This document shows positions 38,001-44,716 of a stretch of DNA of 64,000 nucleotides, one piece after another. This DNA is from Campylobacterales bacterium (GTDB taxonomy: Bacteria; Campylobacterota; Campylobacteria; Campylobacterales; Sulfurimonadaceae): assembly GCA_026390115.1 (NCBI GenBank), contig JAPLGO010000038.1, positions 1 to 64,000 on the forward strand. Reading direction: 5' to 3'. Below the pieces are notes generated by a model, which searched no databases, had not been told where the DNA came from, and was given only the letters and a program-made list of their open reading frames with translations. Position 1 is the first letter of the stretch, and every line of letters begins with the position of its first letter. The position numbers were made by a program, and so were the translations under genes.

Positions 38001-39926
38001 ATCGGCAGAACCATAAGGTTTGGCATTTTCATAATAAACGCCGTTGATAATCTGCTGAACGACATCGTTATCGGGAATTCCGCCATTTTCACCTGTGAAG
38101 TTCACTGTCAGCGTGCCGTTGATGCTGGTGTAAGTGCCGACAACATGTCCGCCATAAGAGAGTTTATGCGTAATTTCATTTACAGCAACAGTCGCAGGTG
38201 CAATAGTAATGACATCGCTTGCCACAGCACCGCCGACACGCTCTACAGTGAGGGTAGCACCTGTCCAGTCACTCGTATAGTCGTTGTTGCCCGCCTCATC
38301 GTCCAGTTCAGAGTCAAAAATAGTGGCATTCTGAGTTACATCTAAATAAATACCACTAGAAGATAAGGCAAATGTATCGCCATCGAGGTCAGTGATGACC
38401 GGGGCTGTATTAGGTGTTCCAACAACAACTGTAAAAGTAGCTACATTTGATAAGTCGGTACCGTTATCGCTAACAGTAGTCTCAAAGGTTCTTGTTCCAG
38501 CGGTATTAGAGCTATATTGAAGGGTTTCAAGAATTGTACTTATACAATTCGGCGTAGCACCAGCGTTTAAATCAATACGCAAATCAGCACCATTTTGACC
38601 ATCTAACTGATCAACCACACCAATTTTTACCCAGCCAGCCATCGTCATTACATATACATCGTTTCCATGTGCAGGAGTTCCGCTGGCAGAGACGGGGGTA
38701 TCGTTGCCGTCTAAACCTGTACCTGACGCATTGAACAATACGACAGAGTCAATAGCACTAAAATTACCGTCCGTAGTACCCGTCGCCTGATGGATTAATA
38801 AATAACCGTTATTAAAGTTTGCAGAATCGCTGTCCGTAACCCACGCATTGTTAGGCATTTGATCGGCATCGATCATACCGACTTCGCCTGGTGCAACCGA
38901 AACGCTGTCGCCGTTGAGGTTGGTAATGACCGGTGCAGCATTTGTCACAGGAAAATCCACCGTAAAATCATCGATATATAAACCAGAAATCGCACCTCCA
39001 CTCCAACCTTCGATATAAAGATTGGTTGCCCCTGTAAACATACTTAAATCGATAGTTGCAAAGCTTGATCCAGATAAGGCAGTGTTCCAAACATACTTTT
39101 CTTGGTTGCTTGAAGCATCATTCATCCAGTTTAAGTTATCTCTATTCGTCAGATTTGAAGTTATCATCAGATTGGCACTATCTTCATCATTGAATTTTTC
39201 AAGCTTAATCGACGAAGCGTCAAATGTTGCACCATCCGTAAAATGCAAATGTATTGTTCCTGTAGCGGATGTGTTTGCACTCAAATAGTGTCCCATATTG
39301 GTTACGGTTCCGTTTGATGAGCTTGTATCTAATGTATGATCATTCGCTGCAAAAGTGACTTCGTTAGTATCAACTTGCGTTGCGGGACCTTCAAAATCGT
39401 AAACCGGGCTACCGCTAGGTGCCAATACCCATTCAAATTCATTTGCACTTATCGCTTGAGCTTCTACACTTCCAGTATGCGCCTCCAGCACCCAATCCCC
39501 GCCTTTATCACTCGATCCAGTCAAATCATCCGAAGCCGCAATATCTGCTCCCGTGGCTTGAGAAAGTTTTGAGATAAACTCAACTCCACTTTGCCCCTGC
39601 GCCACATTGCACCCATAAAGCAAAATATCGCCGCTTTGGCTGAGTGATGAACCGATTTGTGCTAAAATGGTGGCATGATTGTTTAGATTTGAACTATCGA
39701 GCGTTATAGAACCGAGATCGAGGGCTCCGTCGGAACCATGGGAGTAGAGATGGATCGCGTCTAGATTCGAATAACCGGACGTAATCGTTGCTATTTGCGC
39801 GAGGACGTCGCCGCTGCTCTCTAGTACATAAACGGGGGTTTCGGAAGGGATTCCCGCAACGAGGGTCTGATTATCGGCAACATTGTCGAGGACAAAGGCG
39901 ATTTGTTGGTGTGTAGTAGTATTCAT
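32010..39926 (-). CDS. Giant RTX-type repeat adhesin
   Basis: 2638 residues, predicted secreted surface protein. Order: DUF4347 domain (~1-165; AIHLYSHGSDGALDLGS, ILLYGCNVAQG), Ig/cadherin-like segments with NGDS / TNLNGDSV motifs (~330-690), autotransporter-type beta-strand repeats (~725-1275; GGTTLFSGTLEIAGQ, GTNTNAGGVSVSENATL), a cadherin-like domain (~1290-1400), delta-60 beta-propeller repeats (~1400-1850), another Ig-like part, a Gly/Ser then Pro-Glu-Val linker (~2120-2185), and RTX nonapeptides (~2380-2470) near the C-terminus. No Sec signal is seen, which fits C-terminal-signal type I secretion. No T1SS genes are in the window. SD AAGGAG precedes the ATG. The divergent two-component system at 40097-42675 is its likely regulator. 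Function in attachment or biofilm is inferred. Confidence 0.9.
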   Translation of the reverse strand: MNTTTHQQIAFVLDNVADNQTLVAGIPSETPVYVLESSGDVLAQIATITSGYSNLDAIHLYSHGSDGALDLGSITLDSSNLNNHATILAQIGSSLSQSGDILLYGCNVAQGQSGVEFISKLSQATGADIAASDDLTGSSDKGGDWVLEAHTGSVEAQAISANEFEWVLAPSGSPVYDFEGPATQVDTNEVTFAANDHTLDTSSSNGTVTNMGHYLSANTSATGTIHLHFTDGATFDASSIKLEKFNDEDSANLMITSNLTNRDNLNWMNDASSNQEKYVWNTALSGSSFATIDLSMFTGATNLYIEGWSGGAISGLYIDDFTVDFPVTNAAPVITNLNGDSVSVAPGEVGMIDADQMPNNAWVTDSDSANFNNGYLLIHQATGTTDGNFSAIDSVVLFNASGTGLDGNDTPVSASGTPAHGNDVYVMTMAGWVKIGVVDQLDGQNGADLRIDLNAGATPNCISTILETLQYSSNTAGTRTFETTVSDNGTDLSNVATFTVVVGTPNTAPVITDLDGDTFALSSSGIYLDVTQNATIFDSELDDEAGNNDYTSDWTGATLTVERVGGAVASDVITIAPATVAVNEITHKLSYGGHVVGTYTSINGTLTVNFTGENGGIPDNDVVQQIINGVYYENAKPYGSADLRFTLSDGQGGSTTADVTVTSEQVYIDNATDTTTIDRTNGVSFSEAISIAAADNIISNKLYLDSSMGGQTVSMSGATTLGESFTLYNYANSTTVSGGTLSISSGKYLSFSDNHFDKTLNFNGVLTGAGGIINKAYGTVQLGGTNTYSGGTTLFSGTLEIAGQANIGSGDINFVSTSNQTPATLCLTNTSNTTITSAITINNLNGGVIQVAGDSGVATIISGVISGTASGNLTLQSEGGADNSVMPIIQLSGTNTFDGKTIVDMAHTNSQNMGYVMIAGDSNLGTGALELTSGGLIITNDTTIDNVVILKNSNHDLVIGSGKSVEFSGNMSGDTSFSIYSDGTDSQVIFSGTNTNAGGVSVSENATLTLSSTTNSAIADTANLGILLGTVILNQDSETIGNLYSNGGSLEIGSNTLTVSGSGDSIFDVSLVGSGNLVIQSNSNHTFTVNSNAASMSNFTGITTVNSNGKLLLGSGGNLSGAIIVDDTGLLTGDGTALGLVTVKSGGTLGAGNISGYATSVADIDLKGGLTAEAGSTLHFNIKGNTAGSTYDQLKVVGAVDIAGATLTVVDTTYAVTAGTEIVLISNDLSDSVTGTFSGLDEGATVTVNGVDMTIHYNGGDGNDVTLTAPVATANTVPVNTISESYTTSEDTVKSITDLTIADADNNTLSVTLSVNHGTINIANINTAADITVIDDNGLDGSISFSGSVDSINAMLADGVDYYAVANANGDNAATLTMTTSDGIADAVVDSAAVNISIINDAPTFNHSFGTFADDFSGGYYYDNADSYAEAYASALQPYGKLVSVGYAEMDGGDPYLAITRTHLDGTLDASFGHDGELAIQGYYGAESVAIQPDGNILIAGIDVNENAFIARFDEYGNGNFGNDGFIDVTDDTGLNSLGVTQVTLQPDGKILVAGTQNPDGGDGGDVALVRYNADGTLDTGFGSNGVVIQDMGSNNADDASAVAIDTNGKIVIAGSVAGDFAVSRFNADGTLDTSFNTTGIKTVDFGTETGADGLAIQSDSKIVAVGTSNNTADGDYDIALARFNTDGSLDTNFGTGGKVILSQIHTLLGEFDVPVTNGDDIGYGVTLDKEGNIYVSGQFSYIGENFAGDSITASFMAVAKYNSSGILDANFGNGGIYMPDYVASGNLYDSDSAYGQNILVQPDGKVVVTGGDSYPSYWNADINYSDFVVTRLDSTTGIPDSQFGYPVNTVEQANTTAFEEDGDAVTIGGSDYSDFLPTIYDVEQNALDNYSGGTLTVHRDGGANSEDLIRFDTSNSSAMTTAGITLEGTSATTGNIKHANQTFATFDTGTAGQLVIHFTSSDATQALVDAVTASISYKDTNNINPGYDAGEVNLAWTYNDGNDEEVASTTYIKIEGANDGDISGTVTVSGTPLTGSTLSAAGLDTIKDPDLVTADNPNGYVSENDMSFQWQVYDTQTSEWVNIDGAYNATFEVTAAENGLQIRVTVGYEDVTNGAYSELESSATGTPSGGGNSGGGNSGGGSSTPTPVVPEPVAPTPVLPEPVVPEPVAPTPTPTSPTIVDGVQVNTGTVTETRTTTDTNGNTVTTSVTTEQLIIPTVSETRTDSTGTTTTADIPLFWGESSRTEWATTANIPVGIGLVSEGSRAPTVNQTIASALGDLLYYIDTTTPAADMSKSNQLGGGSSFLDLLSNVSTLIVNKITLTNDSGIASHTPVTINGTANSITTSTGTSAPVEAIVIDASTLPQESYLNLQNIEFAVLVGDGITVRGGAGANIFFSGAGSQNIVLGKEDDILHAGAGDDIVGSVSGNDTVYGDEGNDTVFGGSGWDTLSGGEGSDAINGGLGYDTALQEGSKSDYSIQIANGTIVMTDKTSHSIDTLKDINEIHFNNGEILYVANNIAQQKILLALGHDKSEILYVPLIQTVAGTSANDTYQLADNLYGLSVDAKGGNDTLNVTGNFKDFRVEQTQTGVEITSLINGTMNELKNFESILFSDGSNIVIIDNLISLVGSHYPTDAIIG
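32520..32785 (-). repeat. RTX nonapeptide repeats in the adhesin
   Basis: Encodes about eight GGxGxDxxx-type units (GAGDDIVG, GDEGNDTVFG, GGEGSDAING, GGLGYDTA). In this family they form Ca2+-bound beta-rolls that fold after type I secretion and precede the C-terminal secretion signal. Confidence 0.9.
33385..33545 (-). repeat. Gly/Ser then Pro-rich linker in the adhesin
   Basis: Encodes GGGNSGGGNSGGG followed by tandem PEPVAPTP / PEPVVPEP units. The DNA is a short tandem repeat on the minus strand, so unit number may vary by slippage. The linker probably spans the outer layers of the cell or separates the projecting domains from the C-terminal RTX part. Confidence 0.8.
34380..35720 (-). repeat. 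Delta-60 beta-propeller repeats in the adhesin
   Basis: About eight copies of a ~55-residue unit with the pattern LQPDGKILVAGT ... ALVRYNADGTLDTGFGSNG. These delta-60 / SBBP-like units build propeller-like modules in secreted bacterial proteins. Units differ clearly from each other at the DNA level, so they are old rather than recent expansions. Confidence 0.85.
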
Positions 39927-39939
39927 TATTAACTACTCC

Positions 39940-39971
39940 TTGTAAGATGCTTTCTACCTCAAATCTTACAA
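39940..39971 (-). promoter_or_regulatory. Inverted repeat in the adhesin leader
   Basis: TTGTAAGAT (39940-39948) and ATCTTACAA (39963-39971) are a perfect 9-bp inverted repeat 14 bp apart, just upstream of the adhesin ATG at 39926. In the mRNA the 3' arm abuts and partly includes the AAGGAG ribosome-binding site, so the hairpin could control translation. It could equally be a DNA operator. Confidence 0.5.
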
Positions 39972-40038
39972 AAGACAAATCATTTCCCCATCACATCAAT
40001 ATCATATTGGCGTCACATTTATTGAGTGATTTTGGAAT

Positions 40039-40056
40039 ATGATGTAGAAATGATGT
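40039..40056. promoter_or_regulatory. Tandem ATGATGT repeats, OmpR-type site
   Basis: ATGATGT occurs at 40039-40045 and 40050-40056, an 11-bp period that matches the helical spacing of OmpR/PhoB-type dimer sites. Related TGATGT and ATGAT units lie on the other strand at 39993-40006. They sit in the divergent gap between the adhesin and the OmpR-type regulator gene, so autoregulation and adhesin control by that regulator are plausible. Confidence 0.45.
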
Positions 40057-40064
40057 TAAAGCTT

Positions 40065-40070
40065 TATAAT
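40065..40070 (+). promoter_or_regulatory. -10 element of the regulator gene
   Basis: Perfect TATAAT in GCTTTATAATGTCG, 26 bases before the ATG at 40097 and 8 bases after the tandem ATGATGT repeats, so a factor bound to those repeats would sit in the -35 region. Confidence 0.5.
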
Positions 40071-40096
40071 GTCGCATAAATTTATACGGAGCGGAT

Positions 40097-40783
40097 ATGC
40101 AGTCTACATCTGAGATATTAAAAACTTTAAATATACTTTATGCTGAGGATGACGAATCGACTCGTAAAAATACCATTAAAACACTCTCTCTCTTTGCAGG
40201 CCATGTTTTTGAAGCGAACAACGGTGTCGATGCATTGAGAATGTTTCAGAAAAAAAATATCCATATCGTTATACTCGATTATGTGATACCCTTCATCGAC
40301 GGATATGCCGTCGCACTGGAGATACGCAAAACCGATCCGGATATCCCGATTATTATCACGAGCAGTTTTACTGAAAAAGATAAACTGCTCAGTGTCATAG
40401 GTTTTAATCTCGTCAGCTATCTCAAAAAACCCCTCCAGTTCAACGATCTGATGGAATCGCTGAAACAATCGGTTGAGCGGCTGAACCATAAAGGGAAACT
40501 GAAAATTGCTCTTTCGGAAGAGATCGTCTATGACTCAATCCGCAAACAGCTCCTCATCAAGGGAACAGAAGAGCCACTCACCAAAAACGAATATCTGTTT
40601 CTTGAAATTCTCCTTGCCAAACGCTCGATGCTCGTAATGACCGAATATATCGAAGAATGTATCTATGAGGGGAGCGTCGCTCCAAATACCTTGCGAAACA
40701 TGGTCTATCGGCTACGCAAAAAACTTCCCCTTGATTTGATTGTAACGATTAAAGAGATCGGCTATATGTTGAAACCCCTATGA
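40097..40783 (+). CDS. OmpR-family response regulator
   Basis: 228 residues. Receiver (~8-125): acidic pair in LYAEDDEST, Asp in HIVILDYVIPFIDG, Ser in IITSSFTE, Lys in SYLKKPLQ. The C-terminal winged helix (~135-228) has TKNEYLFLEILLAKR and the recognition-helix region VAPNTLRNMVYRLRKKL, the usual Trans_reg_C pattern. SD CGGAGC is near the ATG. Its ATG-TGA end overlaps the kinase gene by 4 bp. It faces the giant adhesin gene and probably activates or represses it. The codon choice looks richer in G+C than in the che cluster, hinting at a separate origin. Confidence 0.93.
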   Translation: MQSTSEILKTLNILYAEDDESTRKNTIKTLSLFAGHVFEANNGVDALRMFQKKNIHIVILDYVIPFIDGYAVALEIRKTDPDIPIIITSSFTEKDKLLSVIGFNLVSYLKKPLQFNDLMESLKQSVERLNHKGKLKIALSEEIVYDSIRKQLLIKGTEEPLTKNEYLFLEILLAKRSMLVMTEYIEECIYEGSVAPNTLRNMVYRLRKKLPLDLIVTIKEIGYMLKPL

Positions 40784-42675
40784 AAACAGTAATTCTGTTT
40801 TTATTTCTACTCTCTCTGCGTCTAGCAGCCGACCCTATCGTCTTGCATGAAAATTTCGCCCCCGTTATGACCCGTACGCATCAAATAGCAATCGAAGATG
40901 CCAACGCTACCCTCACCTCCCAAGATGTACTGGAGGGGAGATATGCCTCGACATATCCCAAATATTTTACAAGTTACACCCGCTCCGTATTTTGGACGAA
41001 GGTAACGGTTAAGAACGGCTCCGACAAACCGCAAAATTTATTTTTTAGAAATCCTAGGACGGGAACCAACATTGATGCTACTATTTATCAAGGAAAAACC
41101 ATCAAAGCTTCGTATACATTAGGAGGTTTACGGAATCAAAAATTTCATTCCATCGCCTCCACTAAAAGCGTATTTGAATTAAGCCTCAATCCGGGCGAAG
41201 AGGTAAACGTTATTACACGCTTCGAATCCTTAGGTGCTATGAATCTGGAGTGGGAAATATTAACGCCACAAAAATACTCCTACAGCACTATCATGGAGAT
41301 CTCCCTTTATGCATTCTTCGGCGGAGTAATGCTCGCTCTCGTCATTTACAACATGTCGATGTTTCTGAGTTTAAAAGAGCCGGTTTATCTGATGTATATT
41401 TTACATGGGATAACTCTGATATGGTATCAATATTCAATTAACGGGATGTTTTACTTTTTAGACATCGGTATAAATTTCTATTTCATCATGATCAGCACGT
41501 GGATAAGCCCTTTTTTAGTGACCGTCTTTTTTGTTTTATTGACAAACACCTTTTTTAAATTTTATGATAAAAACAAAAAAATATTCTCTGCGTTGATTTT
41601 TTTGGGATCGGTCAATTTCGTCATTTTTTTACTTATGGTTTATCAGTTAATCGATCCGAGTCTACTCCTGTACACAGCCTATTTTATGCCTATACCGTTG
41701 ATCACAGGCTTTTTTATTATCCTCGTCAGTCTCTATGCCCTTACTAAAAAATATGTGGGTGCACTCTATTTTCTTATCGGCGAAGGACTCTATATGTTGA
41801 CTGTAGTTTATGTCGCATTTGCCACCGGCGGTTATTCTAGCCCATCAGCTTTGCCAGCGTACGTCCTTGTCCCCTTTGCCGTTCTCATTGAAATGATTTT
41901 GTTGTTCATGGCACTTGCACAACGCGTTGCGCAAATCAAATCCGATAATGATCTGAAAAGCAGTCTCCTGATTGAAGAGGAAAAATTCGTATCAGTCGGA
42001 AAAACTATCGGGAACGTCACTCATCAGTGGAAAGAACCCATCTCTCAACTGAGCTCATACCTGATGTATTTTGAAAGCCTCTACCGCCTCAAAAAACATG
42101 ATACGCTGTTAGCAGAATTCGGCTCCAACATCGAAAAAATGAATACTGCTTTAGTCTATATGAAAGGTACGGTCGATGATCTGTACGATTTTTACAGCAA
42201 CAGTGATCATCAAAATAGCTTCAATCTCAAAAAACAGATCGACATGGCGTGCAAACTTCAGCGAGACAATCTAATCCTCTATCATATAGACGTTGTTATG
42301 AATTGTCCTGAAAATATTATAGTATCGGGGGCGAAACATGCTTTTGCCAATATTTTGATGATATTGTTTGACAACAGTATCTATCAGCTTACCCATGCCG
42401 CAATCAACTGTCCTGTAATCACCATTACCGTAACAAAAACGGATGATACCGTAGAAATTTGCTTCGGTGATAACGGAAGCGGTATCGATCCTAAAGTAAT
42501 CACTAAAATATTTACATCTCCCTACACGACTAAAGGGGAGAACGGGTGTGGAATTGGTCTACCTTTAGCAAAAAAACTGATTAATGAACGGCTGAATGGA
42601 TCGATAAATGTTACCAACGACACGTATGGGGCACTATTTACCATGACACTCAAACAGCCATATATTAATCATTAA
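40780..42675 (+). CDS. 7TMR-DISM histidine kinase
   Basis: 631 residues. A signal-like start (LFLFLLSLRLAADP) leads into a periplasmic 7TMR-DISMED2 beta-sandwich (~20-165; YFTSYTRSVFWTKVTVKNG, FRNPRTGTNIDATIY). Seven membrane helices (~175-390) follow. A cytoplasmic H box NVTHQWKEPISQLSS and an HATPase_c domain with MILFDNSIYQL, DNGSGIDPK and GCGIGLPLAKKL complete it. DISMED2 domains are carbohydrate-binding-like sensors, so a sugar or envelope signal is possible. It is translationally coupled to the OmpR-type regulator and likely tunes the adhesin. Confidence 0.92.
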   Translation: MKTVILFLFLLSLRLAADPIVLHENFAPVMTRTHQIAIEDANATLTSQDVLEGRYASTYPKYFTSYTRSVFWTKVTVKNGSDKPQNLFFRNPRTGTNIDATIYQGKTIKASYTLGGLRNQKFHSIASTKSVFELSLNPGEEVNVITRFESLGAMNLEWEILTPQKYSYSTIMEISLYAFFGGVMLALVIYNMSMFLSLKEPVYLMYILHGITLIWYQYSINGMFYFLDIGINFYFIMISTWISPFLVTVFFVLLTNTFFKFYDKNKKIFSALIFLGSVNFVIFLLMVYQLIDPSLLLYTAYFMPIPLITGFFIILVSLYALTKKYVGALYFLIGEGLYMLTVVYVAFATGGYSSPSALPAYVLVPFAVLIEMILLFMALAQRVAQIKSDNDLKSSLLIEEEKFVSVGKTIGNVTHQWKEPISQLSSYLMYFESLYRLKKHDTLLAEFGSNIEKMNTALVYMKGTVDDLYDFYSNSDHQNSFNLKKQIDMACKLQRDNLILYHIDVVMNCPENIIVSGAKHAFANILMILFDNSIYQLTHAAINCPVITITVTKTDDTVEICFGDNGSGIDPKVITKIFTSPYTTKGENGCGIGLPLAKKLINERLNGSINVTNDTYGALFTMTLKQPYINH

Positions 42676-42695
42676 AACTAAAAAATATAAATAAA

Positions 42696-42857
42696 AGGAA
42701 CCCAGATTATGAAACATTTTTTACCGCTTTTGAGAGTTATATAACAGACAAACATGGCGGAACAGGAATCAGGCTTTTTATTGCAAAAATGATTATTGAA
42801 TAGAAATTGTATGCAAAAATAGAAGTTTACAATACTAAAGATGGAGCAGTTTCTAGC
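42696..42857 (+). pseudogene. 3' relic of a histidine kinase gene
   Basis: In one frame the bases read NPDYETFFTAFESYITDK, HGGTGIRLFIAKMIIE, stop, then KLYAKIEVYNTKDGAV. This is the G2 box and final strands of an HATPase_c domain (family form GTGIGLYIAKMIIEEKL) with a nonsense codon and a truncated end. No start or upstream domain is left. It is not derived from the intact kinase just before it, whose end reads differently. It marks the edge of a rearrangement. Confidence 0.75.
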
Positions 42858-44688
42858 CCTCAAGCTTCTCTAATTTTTTATTATAACTCTCTAAAATTTC
42901 ATCTAGCTTGTTTTGAGTAATCTCTAAAAGTTCAAACTTGCTCTCTATCTCTTTCTCCGACTTTGCAATAAGCTGTGAAATTTCCATAATTTTGGAGTTG
43001 TCCGATTTATTTGAAGCCTGTATTAAATCTGCATGATAAATCTCCAGCATCTCCTCACTCTCAATGATGAACTTCTCCAGTTTTTCAACCTCTTTTTTAA
43101 GGGAGGAGGTTGCTTTACTTCGCTCTTGAACAAGAGAAGCTCTTAGCTTTTTATTCTCCTGTTTATTCCCTTTTGGAACAGATTTTACCTTCTCTTCTGC
43201 TTCTTCCTCTTCCCAGCCTATTTTTTCTAAAAAGAGATCATATCCGCCGTCAAAATATTCAGCTCCCTCTTTTGCGAAGATTATCAGTCTGTCGCAAACT
43301 CTTCGAAGCAGCTCCTCGGAGTGGGTAACGATAATTACCGAGCCTTTGAAGTTCTGTATGGCTATTGTTAGTGCCTCTATGGAGTCCATGTCGAGGTGAT
43401 TTGTGGGTTCATCCAAGAAGAGCAGGTTGACATTTCGAGCCAAAATCTGCCCAAGCATGACACAGCTTTTCTCTCCGCCTGAGAGAAGTGAAATTTTCTT
43501 TTTTGCACTCTCGCCGCTAAACATCATTCCGCCGCAGATGCTTCTCACATTGGACTCCGAGAGGTTAGGATTTCCCACATAAATCTCATCCATGACCGTA
43601 TTTTTAGGGTTGAGATGTGCAATGTTTGTCTGTCCGAAGTGGGCGTATGCAGTCGTAGTGTGAAATTTCACTTCTCCTTTGAGTGGCTTTAACTCTCCGG
43701 CAATCGTATTTAAAAGAGTCGATTTACCTTTACCGTTTTTTCCGATGATTCCTAAACACTCCCCTTTTTCAAGAGCAAATGAGATGTTTTTGAAGAGAAT
43801 ATTGTCGGGTGTATAACCGAAGCTTAAATCTTTGACCTCAAGCAGAACTTTTGCAGGAGTATCTTTGAAGTTAAAATCAAACTTCAGAGTCGAGTCAAAG
43901 CCTAAATCTTCCAGTAAATCCATCTTCTCTAGCTGTTTTACTTTTGACTGGGCAAGAGCTGCCGTGGAAGCTCGGGCTTTATTTTTGGCTATAAACTCCT
44001 CAAGCTCTTTTACCTTCTTGTCTTGGGAGATTTTCTGCTTCTCGTAAAGTTCCTCATTTGCTTTGAGCTGGGCATAAAATTTATGTGTGTCGCCTTGAAT
44101 CAGATTTAATGATTTGCGGATGATTCCCATGGTGTGGGTTGTTATGCTGTCCATGAAGTCCCTGTCATGGGTCACTAAAATTATCTCCCCTTCAAAAGCC
44201 TTCAAAAAAGCCCTAAGCCAGCGAAGAGAGACAATGTCAAGGTAGTTGGTAGGCTCATCCAAAAGAAGGAGGTTTGGTTCAGTTACAAGAAGCTTTGCAA
44301 GGTTTATCCGTATCTGATAGCCGCCGGAGAATGAGAGCGGATTTTTTTCTAAATCCTCATGGGTAAACCCTAAACCAAAAAGAATCTTTTCCACTTTATA
44401 GAGGCTAAACTTATCGTCCTCCGCCAAAGCCAAAGCGGCTTCTTCTCTAAGTGTCGGCTCACTGAACTCAAGGTGCTGTTTAAGCGCTCCGATTTTATAC
44501 CCTTTTGGTATTATTATTTCGCCGCTATCGGGGGTGTCTTCACCCAAAATCAGTTTAAAAAGTGTTGACTTTCCGCTTCCATTTCTTCCAACCAAACCTA
44601 TCTTATTGCCAGAGTTCAGCTTAAAGTTGAGGTCAGAAAAAAGCTCTTGCGAGGTAAAGCTTTTAGAAATATTAATAAGTTGTATCAT
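42853..44688 (-). CDS. ABC-F family ATPase
   Basis: 611 residues. Two ABC domains in one chain: Walker A GLVGRNGSGKST and GIIGKNGKGKST, signatures LSFSGGYQIRI and LSGGEKSCVML, Walker B with LLLDEPTNYLD and LFLDEPTNHLD. The family's inter-domain linker lies between them (~210-260, KNKARASTAALAQSK), and a C-terminal coiled coil of about 80 residues is present. There are no membrane segments. ABC-F proteins of the Uup/EttA type act on the ribosome; the C-terminal coiled coil favours the Uup side. It is 28 bp downstream of the diguanylate cyclase gene. The 3' end touches the kinase relic. Confidence 0.93.
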   Translation of the reverse strand: MIQLINISKSFTSQELFSDLNFKLNSGNKIGLVGRNGSGKSTLFKLILGEDTPDSGEIIIPKGYKIGALKQHLEFSEPTLREEAALALAEDDKFSLYKVEKILFGLGFTHEDLEKNPLSFSGGYQIRINLAKLLVTEPNLLLLDEPTNYLDIVSLRWLRAFLKAFEGEIILVTHDRDFMDSITTHTMGIIRKSLNLIQGDTHKFYAQLKANEELYEKQKISQDKKVKELEEFIAKNKARASTAALAQSKVKQLEKMDLLEDLGFDSTLKFDFNFKDTPAKVLLEVKDLSFGYTPDNILFKNISFALEKGECLGIIGKNGKGKSTLLNTIAGELKPLKGEVKFHTTTAYAHFGQTNIAHLNPKNTVMDEIYVGNPNLSESNVRSICGGMMFSGESAKKKISLLSGGEKSCVMLGQILARNVNLLFLDEPTNHLDMDSIEALTIAIQNFKGSVIIVTHSEELLRRVCDRLIIFAKEGAEYFDGGYDLFLEKIGWEEEEAEEKVKSVPKGNKQENKKLRASLVQERSKATSSLKKEVEKLEKFIIESEEMLEIYHADLIQASNKSDNSKIMEISQLIAKSEKEIESKFELLEITQNKLDEILESYNKKLEKLEG

Positions 44689-44716
44689 CTGAATCTTCTT
44701 GTGTATTTAAATTTTT

